Origin: Scatophagus argus
Lineage: Eukaryota; Chordata; Actinopteri; Scatophagidae
Assembly (NCBI RefSeq): GCF_020382885.2
Contig: NC_058513.1
Location: 16,207,641-16,271,640, forward strand
Reading direction: 5' to 3'
DNA length: 64,000 nucleotides
Position numbers and translations under genes: made by a program. Positions within the stretch are counted from its first letter, which is position 1; each line of letters begins with the position of its first letter. This document shows positions 12,389 to 31,761 of the stretch, piece by piece. The notes under the pieces are model-generated. The model searched no databases. It had not been told where the DNA came from and saw nothing but the letters and a program-made list of their open reading frames with translations.

Positions 12389-15300
12389 ATGGCAGCTCCC
12401 AGTAGGAAACAGACTTTAAAATTTTTGAGCCAGTTGGGAGCGTTTATTTTAACACGGTTCGGATTTTGGAACTGCTTCAGCATGCTAATGCTGTTTGCTG
12501 AACGAGCGGACTCTAAAAGGTAAAAAGCGTTGGTCAATGAGAAGCTATAATGTAGCTAACGTTAGCTAACAGCAGTTTAGCTCAGCGTTGTTAGTTTGCC
12601 TTGTGCAAATATCGCCTGATCTGTCAAGATAAGCTGGGCAGATGTAAGCAGTGAACAATATGTGTGCTAGATGTCTTTTTCTTATATTTTAGTTGGCGGT
12701 GGAAAGCTGTCAGCTACCTGACTTTTTCGTATATTTTTAGTCGGCGGTGGAAAGCTGTCAGCTAGCTGTTAACTTAGGGGTTGCATTTGAGCAAGTTAGA
12801 CAAACCACGGACCATATGGAGTTGTTTAAAATAAAACGAGAAGATACATTTAGCCTGGCCTGTAATTTGCCACCGTTTAGGGGAGAGGCGGTAATTTTTT
12901 CTACTGATCGCGGTTTTCATCTCGTATGTACCCTGGGCGTATATTGTTTTGGGTTTTGGTGGGTTGCTCTTACTTTGGCAACCACACCCCTCTGAGTTAT
13001 CCTGTAATTATGAAAGCTTTGGGGAAACGTGTACAGCCATTTTCATACCTGCGAGCCTTTCTTAGTGCGGTTATTTTTTTTCTCAAGCTCACATGTACCC
13101 TTTTAAAGCAAGGATATTTTAGTTTTGCTAAAGGGTTAAGTTACCATAGGCCTGTTTGACTTGGTGTTGATTGCGTTAATTTGGTAGTCTTGCTTAATTT
13201 CAAATTTAACATGTGCTGCTTACGGCTTCATGAATGAGAATGGTTGCATGTGGTTCAGCTGGTCAGCTGTTTTAGGACACTTGGGCTTATGGTTTAGGGT
13301 AGGCTCCTGTTGGTAGGAAAATTAAATGAACAGTCTGTGCTAAAACAAACACATCCATCTAATCTGAAATATACTTTACTTTCTGCAACGCTACTCAAAA
13401 ATACTGTTATTCACTAGTGATGTTGTGCAACTATCACTATTAGGTGATCGCTGAGTTTGACTTGTAGCTCTTTTGATTTGTTTCATCTCCAGGAAGCCTG
13501 ACATCCACGTACCGTACCTGTATGTGGACATGGGGGCTGCGGTGCTCTGTGCCAGTTTCATGTCATTTGGAGTGAAGAGGAGGTGGTTTGCAATGGCTGC
13601 TGCCGTACAACTGGCCCTGAGCACGTACGCGTCGTATGTTGGAGAGCAGGTGTACTACGGGGACTGGCTTAAGGTGACACTTTAACACCACAAGACAACA
13701 TCCAAACAGTAACAGAACAAGCACACATACACAGTGAATACAGCTAAGACCCATAAATGTTAAAAAACAAAAAACACAAATAGAATAGAATAGAACCCTC
13801 TTGTCGTGTTCACATTTTTGTTATTCAGCCAGTGTTTGTGGGTCTGGGTGACCCGCTGCATTTTCGGGTTTTTATCTCAACACAAATATTTTTACTTTAA
13901 AGTAGTCAATAGATGTTTACATCTAAATTATAAGCAGTATAAACAGAATATGTGGTTAATATTTGAACTTTACCTTTAAGTGCAACTTGCATTTTCTTTT
14001 TTAATAAAATGTAATGAAAAACAAGATCAATTCTAATCAAGATATGAGTGGAAAACATTCAACAAATTTACAAATGATGCAAGGTTTTTCATAACTATTG
14101 ATTTTTATTTATTTGAATATCATTAGAAATTTAACCCATGCATGGTCCCTGAATGGCATCAGCTGCACACCAATGGTGACATTAGGCCCAGCGTTGTAAA
14201 ACGGGGGGGAGCCGTGCACCCACTTCTCCCACACTGTCCTGATGGCAGCTAGCTTGTCTCTCTGCCGTCTAGCAGAGATCGTCTTGGTTATCAAAGCAGA
14301 TAATTATGGAAATTATGTGAAATTTATGTGAAATTTTTCCAGAGACGTTGTTGCCCAGAAAAGTTCTCTGCCAGTTTTTGCACCCCACAGGGATTCAGTG
14401 GATTCCCCTGTGGACCTGAAAACTCCAGCAAGGATAAGAAAAAGCTCAAAAGAAGCCGAGGGTAAAATGTGCAGGAATGTAAGAGCAGACAGGTGTTGGT
14501 GCTTGAAATTTGTAACAATGTAGAGTAAAGGTACACAGGACATACAATTTCTACACTTAAATTAGTCCAGCAGACCCAAACATCCTGTATGTAATGTAAC
14601 TATGTAGGGGGGTACATAGTTGTTCTGATATATGTTCTTCACAGAAAATTGGAATTCTGAAGACTATGTATTGTTTGTATTTGTTTTTTCGCTGATGTGT
14701 TGTTTAAGTTAGTTATAATAGCACTACATAGAAGAACGACAGGCAGATGTTGACAGTAGACATTGGGTTTGTCAGTGGGCTTGGATGCAGTTCAACATGT
14801 AGATCTGGATGGAGAGAAACCCTCAGAAAGATACAGAGAGAGAGAAAGGGAGGGAGAGACACAAAACTACAAGGAAAACTAGACATAGTTAGTGACATAA
14901 AATAAAAATACCATACAAGGAATACATACAGAATCAGGGCAATGCATTTAATATTTACTTCCTGTTATGTTTTATTCTTCATACATATTTGAAAATGAGA
15001 CCAGACTTCAAATGAAAATTTACAGGCAGAACTGTGTTGCCTTGCAGGTACGCATGTATTCCAGAGCGCTGGCCATCATCGGAGGCTTCCTGGTTCTGGC
15101 CAGTGGGGCGGGGGAGGTGTACCGACAGAAACCTCGCAGCAGATCCCTGCAGTCTACTGGACAAGTCTTCCTGGGAGTCTACCTCATCTGCATGGTAAGC
15201 TGTGGCAGCTTCAGGGTTTACATTTTTTTATGTGGACGGCTGCACAAAAAAATTCCAAGAGGAATTTTCAAGAGGTCAGTTTGTGCTCAAAGAACCTGAA

Positions 15301-15794
15301 AGTTAGTGTAGGATTAATTAGTGACTTGTGATTCACTATTCAACATATACAAACCAGATGATCATTATTTAGATGCTGTATTTCTGCATATGTCAAATGA
15401 ATTCATTTTTTACCTTTACTTACTTTACTACTTCTATGTTTTCAGTGTGATTTCAAATAATGCAGTACTACTTTCCCCCCACTAGGTGTACTCCTTACAG
15501 CACAGCAAAGAGGACCGGCAGGCGTATCTGAACCACATCATAGGAGGGGAGATCACCCTGATGCTGCTGGAGGTGCTGTTCGGGGTGCTGGCTCTGGCCT
15601 TCCTCTCTGGCTGCTACATCCGCCTGGCCGCTCAGATCCTGGCCACCGTCCTGCCTCTGGTGATCCTGCTCATTGACGGCAACCTGGGCTACTGGCACAA
15701 CAATCGCAAGGTGGAGTTCTGGAACCAGATGAAGCTGATAGGACACAATGTGGGCATCTTCGGCGCTGTGCTGATCCTGGCTACCGACGGTTGA
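12389..15794 (+). CDS. tmem101: Transmembrane protein 101
   Basis: A multi-pass membrane protein of poorly defined function; the human protein has been reported to activate NF-kappaB in overexpression screens. Four coding exons: 12389-12519, 13493-13673, 15048-15194 and 15486-15794, all GT-AG with matching phases, giving 255 residues against 257 in human. Exon 1 encodes MAAPSRKQTLKF... and the membrane segment before AERADSKR. Exons 2-4 carry the highly conserved DMGAAVLCASFMSFGVKRRW, AIIGGFLVLASGAGE, SLQSTGQVFLG, SLQHSKEDR and LIDGNLGYWHN stretches and end in LILATDG. Hydrophobic segments are spread over the whole length (about eight). Neighbouring lsm12 and g6pc3 also flank it in human 17q21.31, which supports orthology. 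Confidence 0.95.
12682..12768 (+). repeat. 48-base tandem duplication in tmem101 intron 1
   Basis: The segment TTATATTTTAGTTGGCGGTG... and the next TATATTTTTAGTCGGCGGTG... are near-identical for about 40 bases, including GGTGGAAAGCTGTCAGCTA, with a period of 48 bases. Two copies only. Confidence 0.8.
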
Positions 15795-16279
15795 ACCCTC
15801 GGGCTCTCGGGGACAAGTTTTACACGGCGAGGTGTCCGCTCAGGTGGAGATTGTTGGCCTTCACGTCACAGCATGACTTCGTACTCAGAGCTGCCGTCGC
15901 TCAGTGACCTCTCAGGATTCAGACACTCAAAGCTGAGACTGTTGGATGTATGCAGCATCGATTACCTTTGCCTACCTGTTGCTAACTTTGCTTTTACGAG
16001 AAAAAGATAAAAACTGAGCTTCCTTTTTCGCGGTTTTATAATTTATTCAGATTCATGTTTACACTTTTGTCTCTTTTACGCTCTGAAACACAACACTGAG
16101 TATTCGTACTGTATATCTTCAGAGAAAATATCTTTTATTCCAAAAGAATTTAGTCTTAAAAGGTTCAATAATGTTTTACAGTATATGGTTCAAATATTTT
16201 ACTATGAAAGGGAAGTTTAGAATTTAACTTCTGTGGTAATGTCCATGAAATGGGAGGGCTACGCTTACGGCCATTTAGT

Positions 16280-16285
16280 AATAAA
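16280..16285 (+). promoter_or_regulatory. tmem101 polyadenylation signal candidate
   Basis: AATAAA about 490 bases after the tmem101 stop. A second, variant signal ATTAAA lies at 16458-16463. Either could set the transcript end. Confidence 0.45.
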
Positions 16286-16463
16286 CACTTGTGTTGCTTT
16301 GTATTGAGGTTTCATAAGAATTTCATGGTATTGAATAAGCACAGCTTTTTTTATTATCTTCTGTAAATATTGTTCGCATTTTGTATGAAATTATTTCATT
16401 TAGGTGCACGAATGTGCACAAAATGCTGAAGATTGTCCATGTTTAAGTATTTTGACCATTAAA

Positions 16464-17365
16464 ATTGATTAATTTCACTGAATTTTGATGTGTTCGACCA
16501 CCTTAGCTTTCCATAAACTGAACAGTGTTGCACAGGATGAACGGCCGAATGTAACTTCTGCCTCACTGACTAAAAGGCATTTGTAAATCATAGATGTGTG
16601 GATTTATTAGGTCCAACAAGCTCAAACTAATGCAGTCGGACGCAGAAGTCGAGCAGTTAATCCTGACTCTTTGGAGGATGTGGGTTGTGTTGCTGTGATC
16701 TCGTCTACCCTCTTTGATAGAAATGTTAAAAATGTCTAAGTATAAAACGTGATTAAACAGCAACACGAGCTTGTCATAAAGTTGAATTAACGCCTCTCTA
16801 AAATCATTTTAACAAAAGCTGAACATTATAAGCTCCATGAAGAAGACTTAAGTGCAGGGCTGTTGTAGTTAGGCAACAGTTTAAGCTCGGCGCACTAACA
16901 TCATTTCCTGTTCAGTGGGCACTCATCCGTAATGTTTTATGTTTTGCTGTAACAAACGCTGCAGGTAAGAAAGTCAGGGTCCTGGTTTTAATTTAGACGC
17001 ATGCTGGCGAAGTGAGGGTGATTCTTAATATTTAAAATGAAAACGGTGACTGTGGCTTAAATATATATGTGTACATTTTAAAGATAACCTGTCACAAAAC
17101 TACGAAATTGAAAAAATTAATCTCCTTAAGCTATGATTTTTAAAGGGCTATTCTGTACTTTTTCCCTGTCCAGAGTAGTTGCCGTAACACCTTAGCAGGA
17201 AATTAAGGTAATTAAAGAAGGAGATCTAAATACAGACGTAAGATCGGACCTGCTAAGGCCCGGATGAAACATGATATTGTGCGGTTGGCTACAATCTATT
17301 ATGCAACAACATCCAATACGAGTCCACACCTCAGTCCCCACACACCTGATCAAGAATCAAACACG
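16464..17365. other. Intergenic between tmem101 and the LRR gene
   Basis: No coding region supported. The right part is presumably the 3' UTR of the minus-strand LRR gene that ends at 17366. No repeat family recognised. Confidence 0.4.
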
Positions 17366-19002
17366 TCACTTGTCTTGTCTGTCTGACTCACGTGCATTTC
17401 GCTTGTTCTTGTGGTTGTGCTCTGCTTTGACCAGGACACCAATCACAGCCAGCATCACGGTGAGGGTGATGACGAGCACGGATGCTGTCTCACAAAGACA
17501 CAGCTGGCTGTCCAGCGACGCCAGGGAGCTTCCGGCTTGGTGGGCGGGAGCGTGACAGGTGATGTCCTGGTAGTCGTACACGTGCAGGTGTCGAACACGC
17601 TTGATCTTGCCGAAAACTCGCTGCAGGTCGCAGTCGCAGGTCCAAGGGTTGGAGGACATCCGAAGGAGGGTGGTGGTGGTGGTGGTGTGGAGCTTCAGGA
17701 AGCTCTTGAACGTGACGCGCTGCAGCTGGTTGGACTGGAGACTCAGCAGAGTAAGACTCCGTAAAGGAGCCAGAGCTTCCGTCTCGATCACCGAGATGTT
17801 GTTGTGGTCCAGGAGCAGCACCTCCAGGCTCTGCAGCCTGCGCAACACGCCGTCTTTAAGCACATTCAGCCTGTTTCCCTCCAGCTTGAGAAGAATCAGT
17901 CGAGACAGGCTCCCGAAAGCCCCGACATCCATGGCCTGGATGCGGTTGTAACTGAGGTCCAGTTTCCTCAGGTTCTCAAAACCACTCAGCGAAGAAGAGT
18001 CCAGGTGCTGCAGCAGGTTGTGGTCCAGCCGGAGCTCCTGGAGGGAGGACAGACCCCGAGAGAAGTGCTGGGGGAGCCGAGGCAGCTGGTTCACACTCAA
18101 GTCCAGCCTCTCGAGAAACTGCAGCGATGACAGACACTGACATGCAGACACGCGTCAGAAACGACACGTTTGAAGTCACGTGTCACTGAATTCTACTTAA
18201 GTAGACTTTTGAGTAGTTTTACGTCAGTATTACTACACTGACGTAAAACTACTTACTTCCACATTTCAAAAGAGAATCAGTTTTACTCGATGACATTTGT
18301 TTCACTATAAAGCTGAAACAATTGACCGATCATCAAAACAAACATTGTCATATATAATAAATACAACAGATCAAGACAAAGCGCCAAAGGTTTTGTTTTG
18401 GTGATAGAAAATGACCACATTCACTCAGGTAGTTCATTGAAATCATCACAAAGTATTTGTGTTTAGATTGTTGATTGGGTTAAAGGAATTTCAGGCTGTA
18501 GTTAATGTTTTTTTGTACATTACATTAAGATACTGTTTACGCAGTAATGCAGTCATGAGTACATTAAGCTCATAATACACATGTACTTTAACTTTACTTC
18601 AGTTCAGAATGCATTTTTTTTTAAAACTTATAACAGATGTGTTTTTGCACTGTGGTATTACTTTATGTAATGCTGCTCCCACCACCGGTTTAAAGTAGAA
18701 TATACACATTAAAAAATGTGTATAAAGTTTTTTGGTACCTGTGGCTGCAGAGTTTGGATGCTGTTGTTGGACATCAGGAGGATCTTCAGTGACCACAGCC
18801 CCACAAAAGACCCGGTGCCGACCTCGGTCAACTTGTTCTCGCTCAAGTCCAGAAGCCGGGCCCCGTGGGGGACATTAGGAGGGACCTGGACCAGACCTCG
18901 AGACTGGCAGTCCACCAAGCCAGAGGACGTGTAGCACAGGCAGTGGCTGGGACACAGCTTGAAGGCCGACACAACGTTCAGGAGAAGAAGCAGCAGAGGC
19001 AT
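17366..19002 (-). CDS. Leucine-rich-repeat type I membrane protein, unassigned
   Basis: Two coding exons on the minus strand (18739-19002 and 17366-18136, phase 0), giving 344 residues. I chose the ATG at 19000-19002 because it begins directly with a signal peptide (MPLLLLLLNVVSA); an upstream in-frame ATG at 19104 would bury it. Next come a cysteine-rich LRR N-cap (CPSHCLC, residues 17-23), about eight LRRs of 24 residues, a C-cap (NPWTCDCDL, about 252-259), one membrane helix (about 307-324) and a short basic tail. Joining at CAG/TGT keeps the 24-residue repeat register across the intron, which supports the splice. This architecture suits cell-surface adhesion or receptor-modulating proteins. 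I do not recognise the family. A GTGAGT within the tail codons could be a donor to a further exon, so the last few residues are less certain. Confidence 0.8.
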
Positions 19003-20325
19003 TGTGGAGAGCACCGAGCAGCCACTGACAGGCGTCTTTCTGTTTGGACGAGTGTCGTCGCTCCTGCTGTGTGGATTTCCCCTCAGAGGCTGCTGCACTG
19101 CCATAATGCTGGTGTCATTTCAGTCAATTCTCTGTGAGCAGACATTGAATATTCCTGATTAAAGCAGGATTATGAGCTTAAATGGATAATCACAAAACGC
19201 AACCATATCTGGGGAACAAACCCGGTCTGTTTTGGACCTCTTCCTAAAATAAGGATTTACATCTGCTACTGTATTTGCAAACAAGATGCTGTTTTTTTTA
19301 AATGAGTAGTTACTTCATCCTGGAATGGATCACATTACATGAGATTAAATATAAATATTTTCTATATATAACAATCTGAGGTGAGGAAAGCAGTTTGCTA
19401 ACAGTTAAGGGACAGATGATGCTGCTTTTAATTAGTTATTACATGTTGTGTCTTTTGTAAACTCAAAATGAAACCAGAAACCCCTTATATCATTCCTTTG
19501 ATTTAATTCTAATAACTGATCGACCGTTGAAGTCTGAATATTTGCATCTTTATCCTGTCAAAGTAGCCATTTTGGGTTTGTACAACTTGTCAAACAAACG
19601 TGATTGAGTGAGACGAGTTAACTCTGAGAAGTTGTGATCAACAATTTTCAACGTTTTCTGACATTTCTGACAGATTAATCAATAATGAAAGTATTTGTTG
19701 ATTGTAGATAACTTTTTAATCTTTAACGAGTTATCACTAAACAAAATATCATTAAACCAGCCTACCTGAAACTCTGCTGTACTTCCACCCAAAAAGTATA
19801 GAAATCCCTGCTCTTCTGAGGTATTTTCCAGGTACAGCAGCGTTAGCAGTATCACCACGCACTTTAATGAAGGTTTCACACCACTGATTTTTCGGCAACT
19901 GCCCCTTGGCACCCAGTGGACAGCAGTAAATACCATCGGGCGGCTTGCAGAAACCAGAAGCTTAAGCCATTTAAATTATTAATTCGAAACAATCGCAGCT
20001 TCAGTTCCCTGTAGTTACATGGATGCAACACAGTCAGGCTACCAAACAGTCCCTGAAAACAAACCCAAGCATGGTCCATTAAAAAAAAAAAAAAAAAGAC
20101 AAAAAAACCTGCTCAACAGTATGGACGTCCCCCTGAGGACAGTTAAGGGCGACTGATGTTGACCTCTCAAACAAAACCACAAATATGCAAGCTTAGCATG
20201 TGGACATGTCAGCAGCGATTCCTGTTACCTCAGGGTTAAAAACCAAGAAAGTGTTGGCAAAATGTGTGACTCTTTGCAAGACCTTCAAAAAGCTGTTGAA
20301 AATTACAGTATTACAGTCAGAATTT
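19003..20325. other. Intergenic between the LRR gene and lsm12
   Basis: No coding region supported; the open frames at 19679-19936 and 19876-20079 (minus) have no domains. A degenerate MITE-like copy lies at about 19620-19715 and an A20-type homopolymer at about 20079-20097. The left part includes the upstream region of the LRR gene. Confidence 0.45.
19620..19715 (-). repeat. Third degenerate MITE-like copy
   Basis: Contains TTTTCTGACATTTCTGACAG, ATTAATCAATAATGAAAGTA and TTGTTGATTGTAG, matching in reverse order the pattern of the repeat at 10612-10725. Diverged. Confidence 0.4.
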
Positions 20326-20333
20326 TTGTTACT

Positions 20334-20339
20334 TTTATT
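20334..20339 (-). promoter_or_regulatory. lsm12 polyadenylation signal candidate
   Basis: TTTATT on the plus strand (AATAAA on the minus strand) lies about 490 bases past the lsm12 stop codon. It is the first canonical hexamer noted there. Confidence 0.4.
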
Positions 20340-20825
20340 TTAGAAAATGTCCTTTAAAGTGTGGCATTTCAAGTCACATTTTGTTTAAAATACAGAAAAT
20401 ACAGACAGTAGAACATGGATACAGCAAAAAAGGAAACAATAACAGAAAATAAAGCTAACAAGCCTTTCTGACTGCTCTAGTTTTCTGAAATGGAACTGAA
20501 GGCAAAGGAAGGAGGGCGGAAAAAGAAAAGGTTTCAGGGACAGGGGGGAGGAGTGGGGGCAGGATGAGACAAGTTAGTTAAGGAAACTATGGTTGCTTTA
20601 TGGTTCATGTTTAAATTATTCTTTATAAAGTCTAATTTAAGATTTAATCTTTCCTCTTTCTTTTTTGTCTTTTTTTTTTATCTAATGGTATTTTGATCTT
20701 CTGGATCCAGGGCCCTCAGCGCTCCTCCTTGTGGTCTCAGACTGAGGACAAGGAATGCCGACTTAGTCTGGCAGTGGGAACAAAACCACCCGCGTCGCCT
20801 TCCCCGGCCGACCCACACTGCCAAC

Positions 20826-27188
<6,363 letters not shown>

Positions 27189-29893
27189 ATGGAGGCCGTT
27201 TACACCCAAGGCATCTGGATGGCTGAAAGTCTCCAGCAGAGGACAATGAGTCAAGAAAAAGTGTGGCTCGTAGTCACTCATATTGGAGATCCTAAAGCAG
27301 CCTTCCTGCTCGTCTTTCCTTTCACGTATTTCATCAGCAAACGAGTTGGAGTAACAGTGCTGTGGGTAGCAGCTATATCGGAGTGGCTAAACTTGGTGTT
27401 TAAATGGTAAGGCTAAAATAAGCAGCCAAGCTGTTTTAAACATGCTTTTAATGCGTAGCTGATTTTATTCTCCGACAATTTACGCGACCTCCAACATGTT
27501 AGCATGAAGCCAAAAGTCCAGTTTACGTTCAGTTCGGTCACCATGTGAGGTTAATACAACGGCAACTGCTGTGTTTACTTTTTTAAGTTTTATTTGCATC
27601 AATGGCGTTAGAAACAATTGTACAGTTTGTCCGGTTGACGTTGCAGCAAATGCAGTCCAACAGCTTGCACTGTCCGAAGTGAAACACTGATCACCGGAAC
27701 CTTTCACACACGGTGCAGTTTATTTACAAGGAGAGGTCAGTGGTAGTGACATTTACACACTGACTTATCAAGAACCATGTATAAGAAAGAGACGGGGAAA
27801 TTGATAGCTTATCACAACGTCATTACCATAATTATTTACATATAATGCAAATGAAAGCAGTAACATGCTTGGCTCTGCTGAAACAATATTCAAGACATTA
27901 TCTGCACGCATTACCGGGCTGGTTAAAATAATTGTAATAAAATTTTTGCTTAAATACACAGTTTTAATAATAACTCATATCATATATATGATTATATTAA
28001 ACCTTGAGAAACCTGGAATAATTTTTTGTTCAATACAAGCACACATGGGAGTAGATAGTAGATAAGCAGCAGTGGTGGTAATAGCAGAGATGGCAAAAGG
28101 AAAATTAGGAACTATGTGATCATTTCCAGAGCTTAACAAACAGGAAATATCGGACATGTTTGCTTTGTAAATGTGAGGTTAGTAACTGCAGAGCAACTGA
28201 TGAGAATAGTGCTGGTAGGATGTAAGAGTTCACCGCAGGACGAGACAGAATTAAGATTAAGGCTAGAATTTAAAATGAGTATTAAATGACTGTCGGACAA
28301 ACAAACAGAAATAATTCTGATCTCTTTAAGACAGAGAAATGTACATTATGTTAATATCATGTTTGTGATTTAAATTTTTCACAGGATGCTGTTTGGAGAA
28401 AGGCCGTTCTGGTGGATAGGTGAATCACGTCTGTTTGTCGACAACCAACCCAAAGTTCACCAGTTTCACTCCACCTGTGAAACCGGCCCTGGTGAGAGGT
28501 CCTCAACACGCATCAGCCATCACCATTTAATTCATCACAAAGTCAGAGCACTAAAACTGCTGTGTGTCTCTCAGGCAGCCCGTCTGGACACACCATGGTG
28601 ACGGCAGCGGTCTGGTGGGTCGTGGTTTCCTCGCTGGGGTCGTTTCTCTACTCACGTACTCACAGGTGTGGCCACTACAAATCAACAGATATGCTGTTGT
28701 GGCTTTGAAAATGTTCATGTGAAGAAACTGAAATGGTATCGCAGCCTTTTTTAAAGGAATTTCTCTCCTTTTCTGTGCTCCCAGCGTGGTGTTATCAGCT
28801 GCTCCCTACCTGCTCTATGTGCTGATGCTGGTGGCAGTTGGAATCTCCAGGATCTTCATCCTCGCTCACTTCCCTCACCAGGTCGTTGCTGGCTCCATTA
28901 CAGGTCTGAGTTCAGTTTCATGCACAAGCTGAAACACAGAGTTTGAGTAGAGAAATTATAGCAGTATAATGCATTTCCTGGAAAAACAATCAAGAAACCA
29001 TTAATGGGTAACTTAACCGGACAGTCTTAGCGCTGATGCAAAAATGACGTAAATTCGAAATTGACCTAAAATGTCTTGCTCATTGATTTGCAACAATCTC
29101 CCACTGAAGCACAACACACTCAGAGATGTTAATCACAGTATAAATGGATTCACAAGGTCTCTGACAGGGAAGAAAATGCATTTTATCTCCTTTTGTTTCT
29201 TTTTTATCCCTTACTGCCACAGAGGTTAAGGAAGAACATACAGTATATTTTTAATTGCAGACTTAAATAGATTGAATCGTTCTCGCCAGGTTTCATTCTG
29301 GGGATTGTTCTGAGCCGCAGAGTACCAGAAGGTCGCCCCCTGCTGTTCTTCTTCAGCTTCAGCATCGGCCTGCTGCTCGGTACTCTGCTGCTGCATGCTG
29401 GACTGCAGTGGCTGGGAATCGACCTCTCCTGGTGAGCCTTTTTATTACATTTATGTGTATTGATGAGTTAGTTCAGTGCGTAATGACCTCCGTGAGGTGG
29501 AGTTGTAAACGTTTATTGCCTAGATTGGATATATTGTATCTGTTCCACAGGTCTATTGCTTTGGCCAAGAAATGGTGCAGCCGTGCGGAGTGGATCCGAT
29601 TGGACACAGCCCCATTTTCCTCTCTGACCCGAGACTGCGGAGCACTTCTGGGTTTGGGTCTGGCCCAGTACTGGAAGCCTGGTGGATGGTCTCTGCCTTG
29701 GACCCCCCGAGCTTTGTCCGTGGCCATTTCAACCATGGGACTGTACCACGTCAATAGCCTGCCGCTCCCGGTCCGACCGCAAGGCCTCTTCTATGGCCTG
29801 GTCTTTGTTAAATTTGTCATCGTGCCTCAGATTGTCATGGTGCTTGTGCCTGGACTGGTTCACCTTCTCACACACAAAAAGAAGAAGGACTAG
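27189..29893 (+). CDS. g6pc3: Glucose-6-phosphatase catalytic subunit 3
   Basis: An ER membrane phosphatase; in mammals it clears 1,5-anhydroglucitol-6-phosphate as well as hydrolysing glucose-6-phosphate, and its loss causes neutropenia. Six coding exons: 27189-27406, 28385-28491, 28575-28665, 28785-28903, 29290-29431 and 29551-29893, giving 339 residues (human 346). The phosphatase signature is intact: K72 and R79-P80 (GERPFWW), PSGH with H114, and SR (160-161) with the nucleophile H167 ([13 protein letters not shown]). These numbers equal the human catalytic positions. About nine membrane segments fit the family. The start at 27189 matches the human ME- start; an in-frame ATG at 27171 lies just upstream. 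The tail HKKKKD ends in KKKD, a KKXX-type ER-retrieval signal. Confidence 0.96.
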
Positions 29894-30111
29894 AAACAGT
29901 TTCTGTAAACGCTTTAAATGAATGTTTAATGTATTCCATGCGGGTTGAGGTTATTGTTAGTCACTCCATGCTGATTTTTTGTTTTTTACTTACAGCTCAG
30001 CTAGCAAGGCTTGTTTGTTTTCTTATGAAATTCAGGGGTCTTAAATAGGGGGACTGTAGCACATTTGTTGTAAATACTACAGTATTTTTGCCAGATCTTG
30101 AGCTTGTAAAA

Positions 30112-30117
30112 AATAAA
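30112..30117 (+). promoter_or_regulatory. g6pc3 polyadenylation signal candidate
   Basis: AATAAA about 220 bases after the g6pc3 stop. Another AATAAA lies near 30676. Confidence 0.5.
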
Positions 30118-30809
30118 GTGTCTTGTGGGAAATGTGCAGTTTTGGGGTATTGCACATATTGTAGACACATATAGTCCAGCTTTTGAGACAGATGTTGGAC
30201 AACACATCTTGCGCAGTCTGAATCACTTGTACTCGATTTATTAGCAATGTTTCAGCACTCAGACGTTATCACGTGAAACACGGGGAAAATCAGACCAAAT
30301 GTGAGCCCAAGTGAGACATCACCGGAGTTTACGAAGCTCCCTCGAGAACCACTAAAAGCCTTATACTTTTTTTTTCTGCTTATGCAGCAGTATCACCTGA
30401 GAGACAGGCTTTGTTGTGTAAAATGGGTGGAGTTCTTCAAAAACGCACAAACAGGTTAGGTGGTCAACAGATGTGTGCAGATGTGCTTACTTACCTGAAC
30501 ACATAACAATATAATGAAACCCAACGCAACAACACCAATAATGTAAACATTAATAGCTTGAGCTGGATTTCATCATATTGTACAGAAATTTCCTACTGTG
30601 TCAACACGCTGGTGTCATGTGTTGTCTTGTGGACCAAAATGAGAAATGAGATTTATATGTAATATTTCAATAATAATAAAGCAAATGACTGACATGCGGG
30701 GCGTGTTTCAGTTGGTAACCATTTATAAATATGTTCTTTTTTTTCCAATACATAGTTTTTGACTGTACAGATTACAATCAGTTATCATGAGATAAAAACC
30801 ACATTCTTT

Positions 30810-30815
30810 TTTATT
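30810..30815 (-). promoter_or_regulatory. tanc2 distal polyadenylation signal candidate
   Basis: TTTATT on the plus strand, read as AATAAA on the minus strand, about 2.9 kb past the tanc2 stop. Mammalian TANC2 has a long 3' UTR, so a site this far away is plausible. Nearer TTTATT hexamers occur, for example near 32935. Confidence 0.4.
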
Positions 30816-31728
30816 GTTTTTAATTAAACTTTTTATCACAGCGATCTGAAAGCTCACATTTACAGACAAGAGAACTCTGCTCAGCAAGCAAATACATTAA
30901 AATAAAATAAAAAGAACCTTTCGCTTTTGCCTGGTGAGTTTGAAGGAAAAATGATAAGGACAGTTCGGGGATAGCGGGCTCCTCATCTCGATCCGAACGT
31001 CACACACCAGAGTCAGAACACTGCTATACATGTTTCTGCTTGAGCTCATGGAAAGAATAGAACATGCATCAGACTATTTACAGCAAACTAATATACACAG
31101 ACAGCTTGAAACCATACACCCTCAAATATTCTCAATTTAGAAGTTTTGTTTAACTTAAGTATAATACAGTTTATACCTTCATTTCTGTAAAGATAAGTAG
31201 GGCATCTCTCTGGTAACGGGCGCAACTGAGAAGGAACAGGAGACAGTCAGCCGTCTCTCTTTAGGTATTCTTTAACGGAGAACCAAAATTAAACGTTACA
31301 GACAAATGGTCTATAACTTTTCCCACATATACAAATAACTTCTCATTATTCGACCTTCTCTGGATACTGAAATATCAGCCGTTTTTTTTTGTTTCAGTAG
31401 ATTAAACTTAATTGCGAGATGTGTGCAAGACCAGTGGATTAAACTGGCTAATTTAGAGTTAGAGGACTGTAATGGATATTCTTTTACGACGTGGAATACT
31501 GAAGTATGATAGACCTCTTGAAACAGACTGGCTAAACTGGCAGACCCGAGCTGGACTGAGCTGAACATCTGAGTCGGTATATACAACTTGTGCTAGAAAG
31601 TCTATACATCTTCACCAGTTTAAAAACAGCGTTTGCTCTTCATATTGTCATTCATCACTGCTTTGTAAATCATATAATAACAGTGTCTATGATGGTCTGG
31701 TTTCACTGGTCAGAGGTCTGACTGATCT

Positions 31729-31761
<33 letters not shown>

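Noticed and set aside
17411..17951. Plus-strand open frames of 116-117 codons opposite the LRR gene
   Set aside because: These are antisense reflections of the GC-rich LRR exon.
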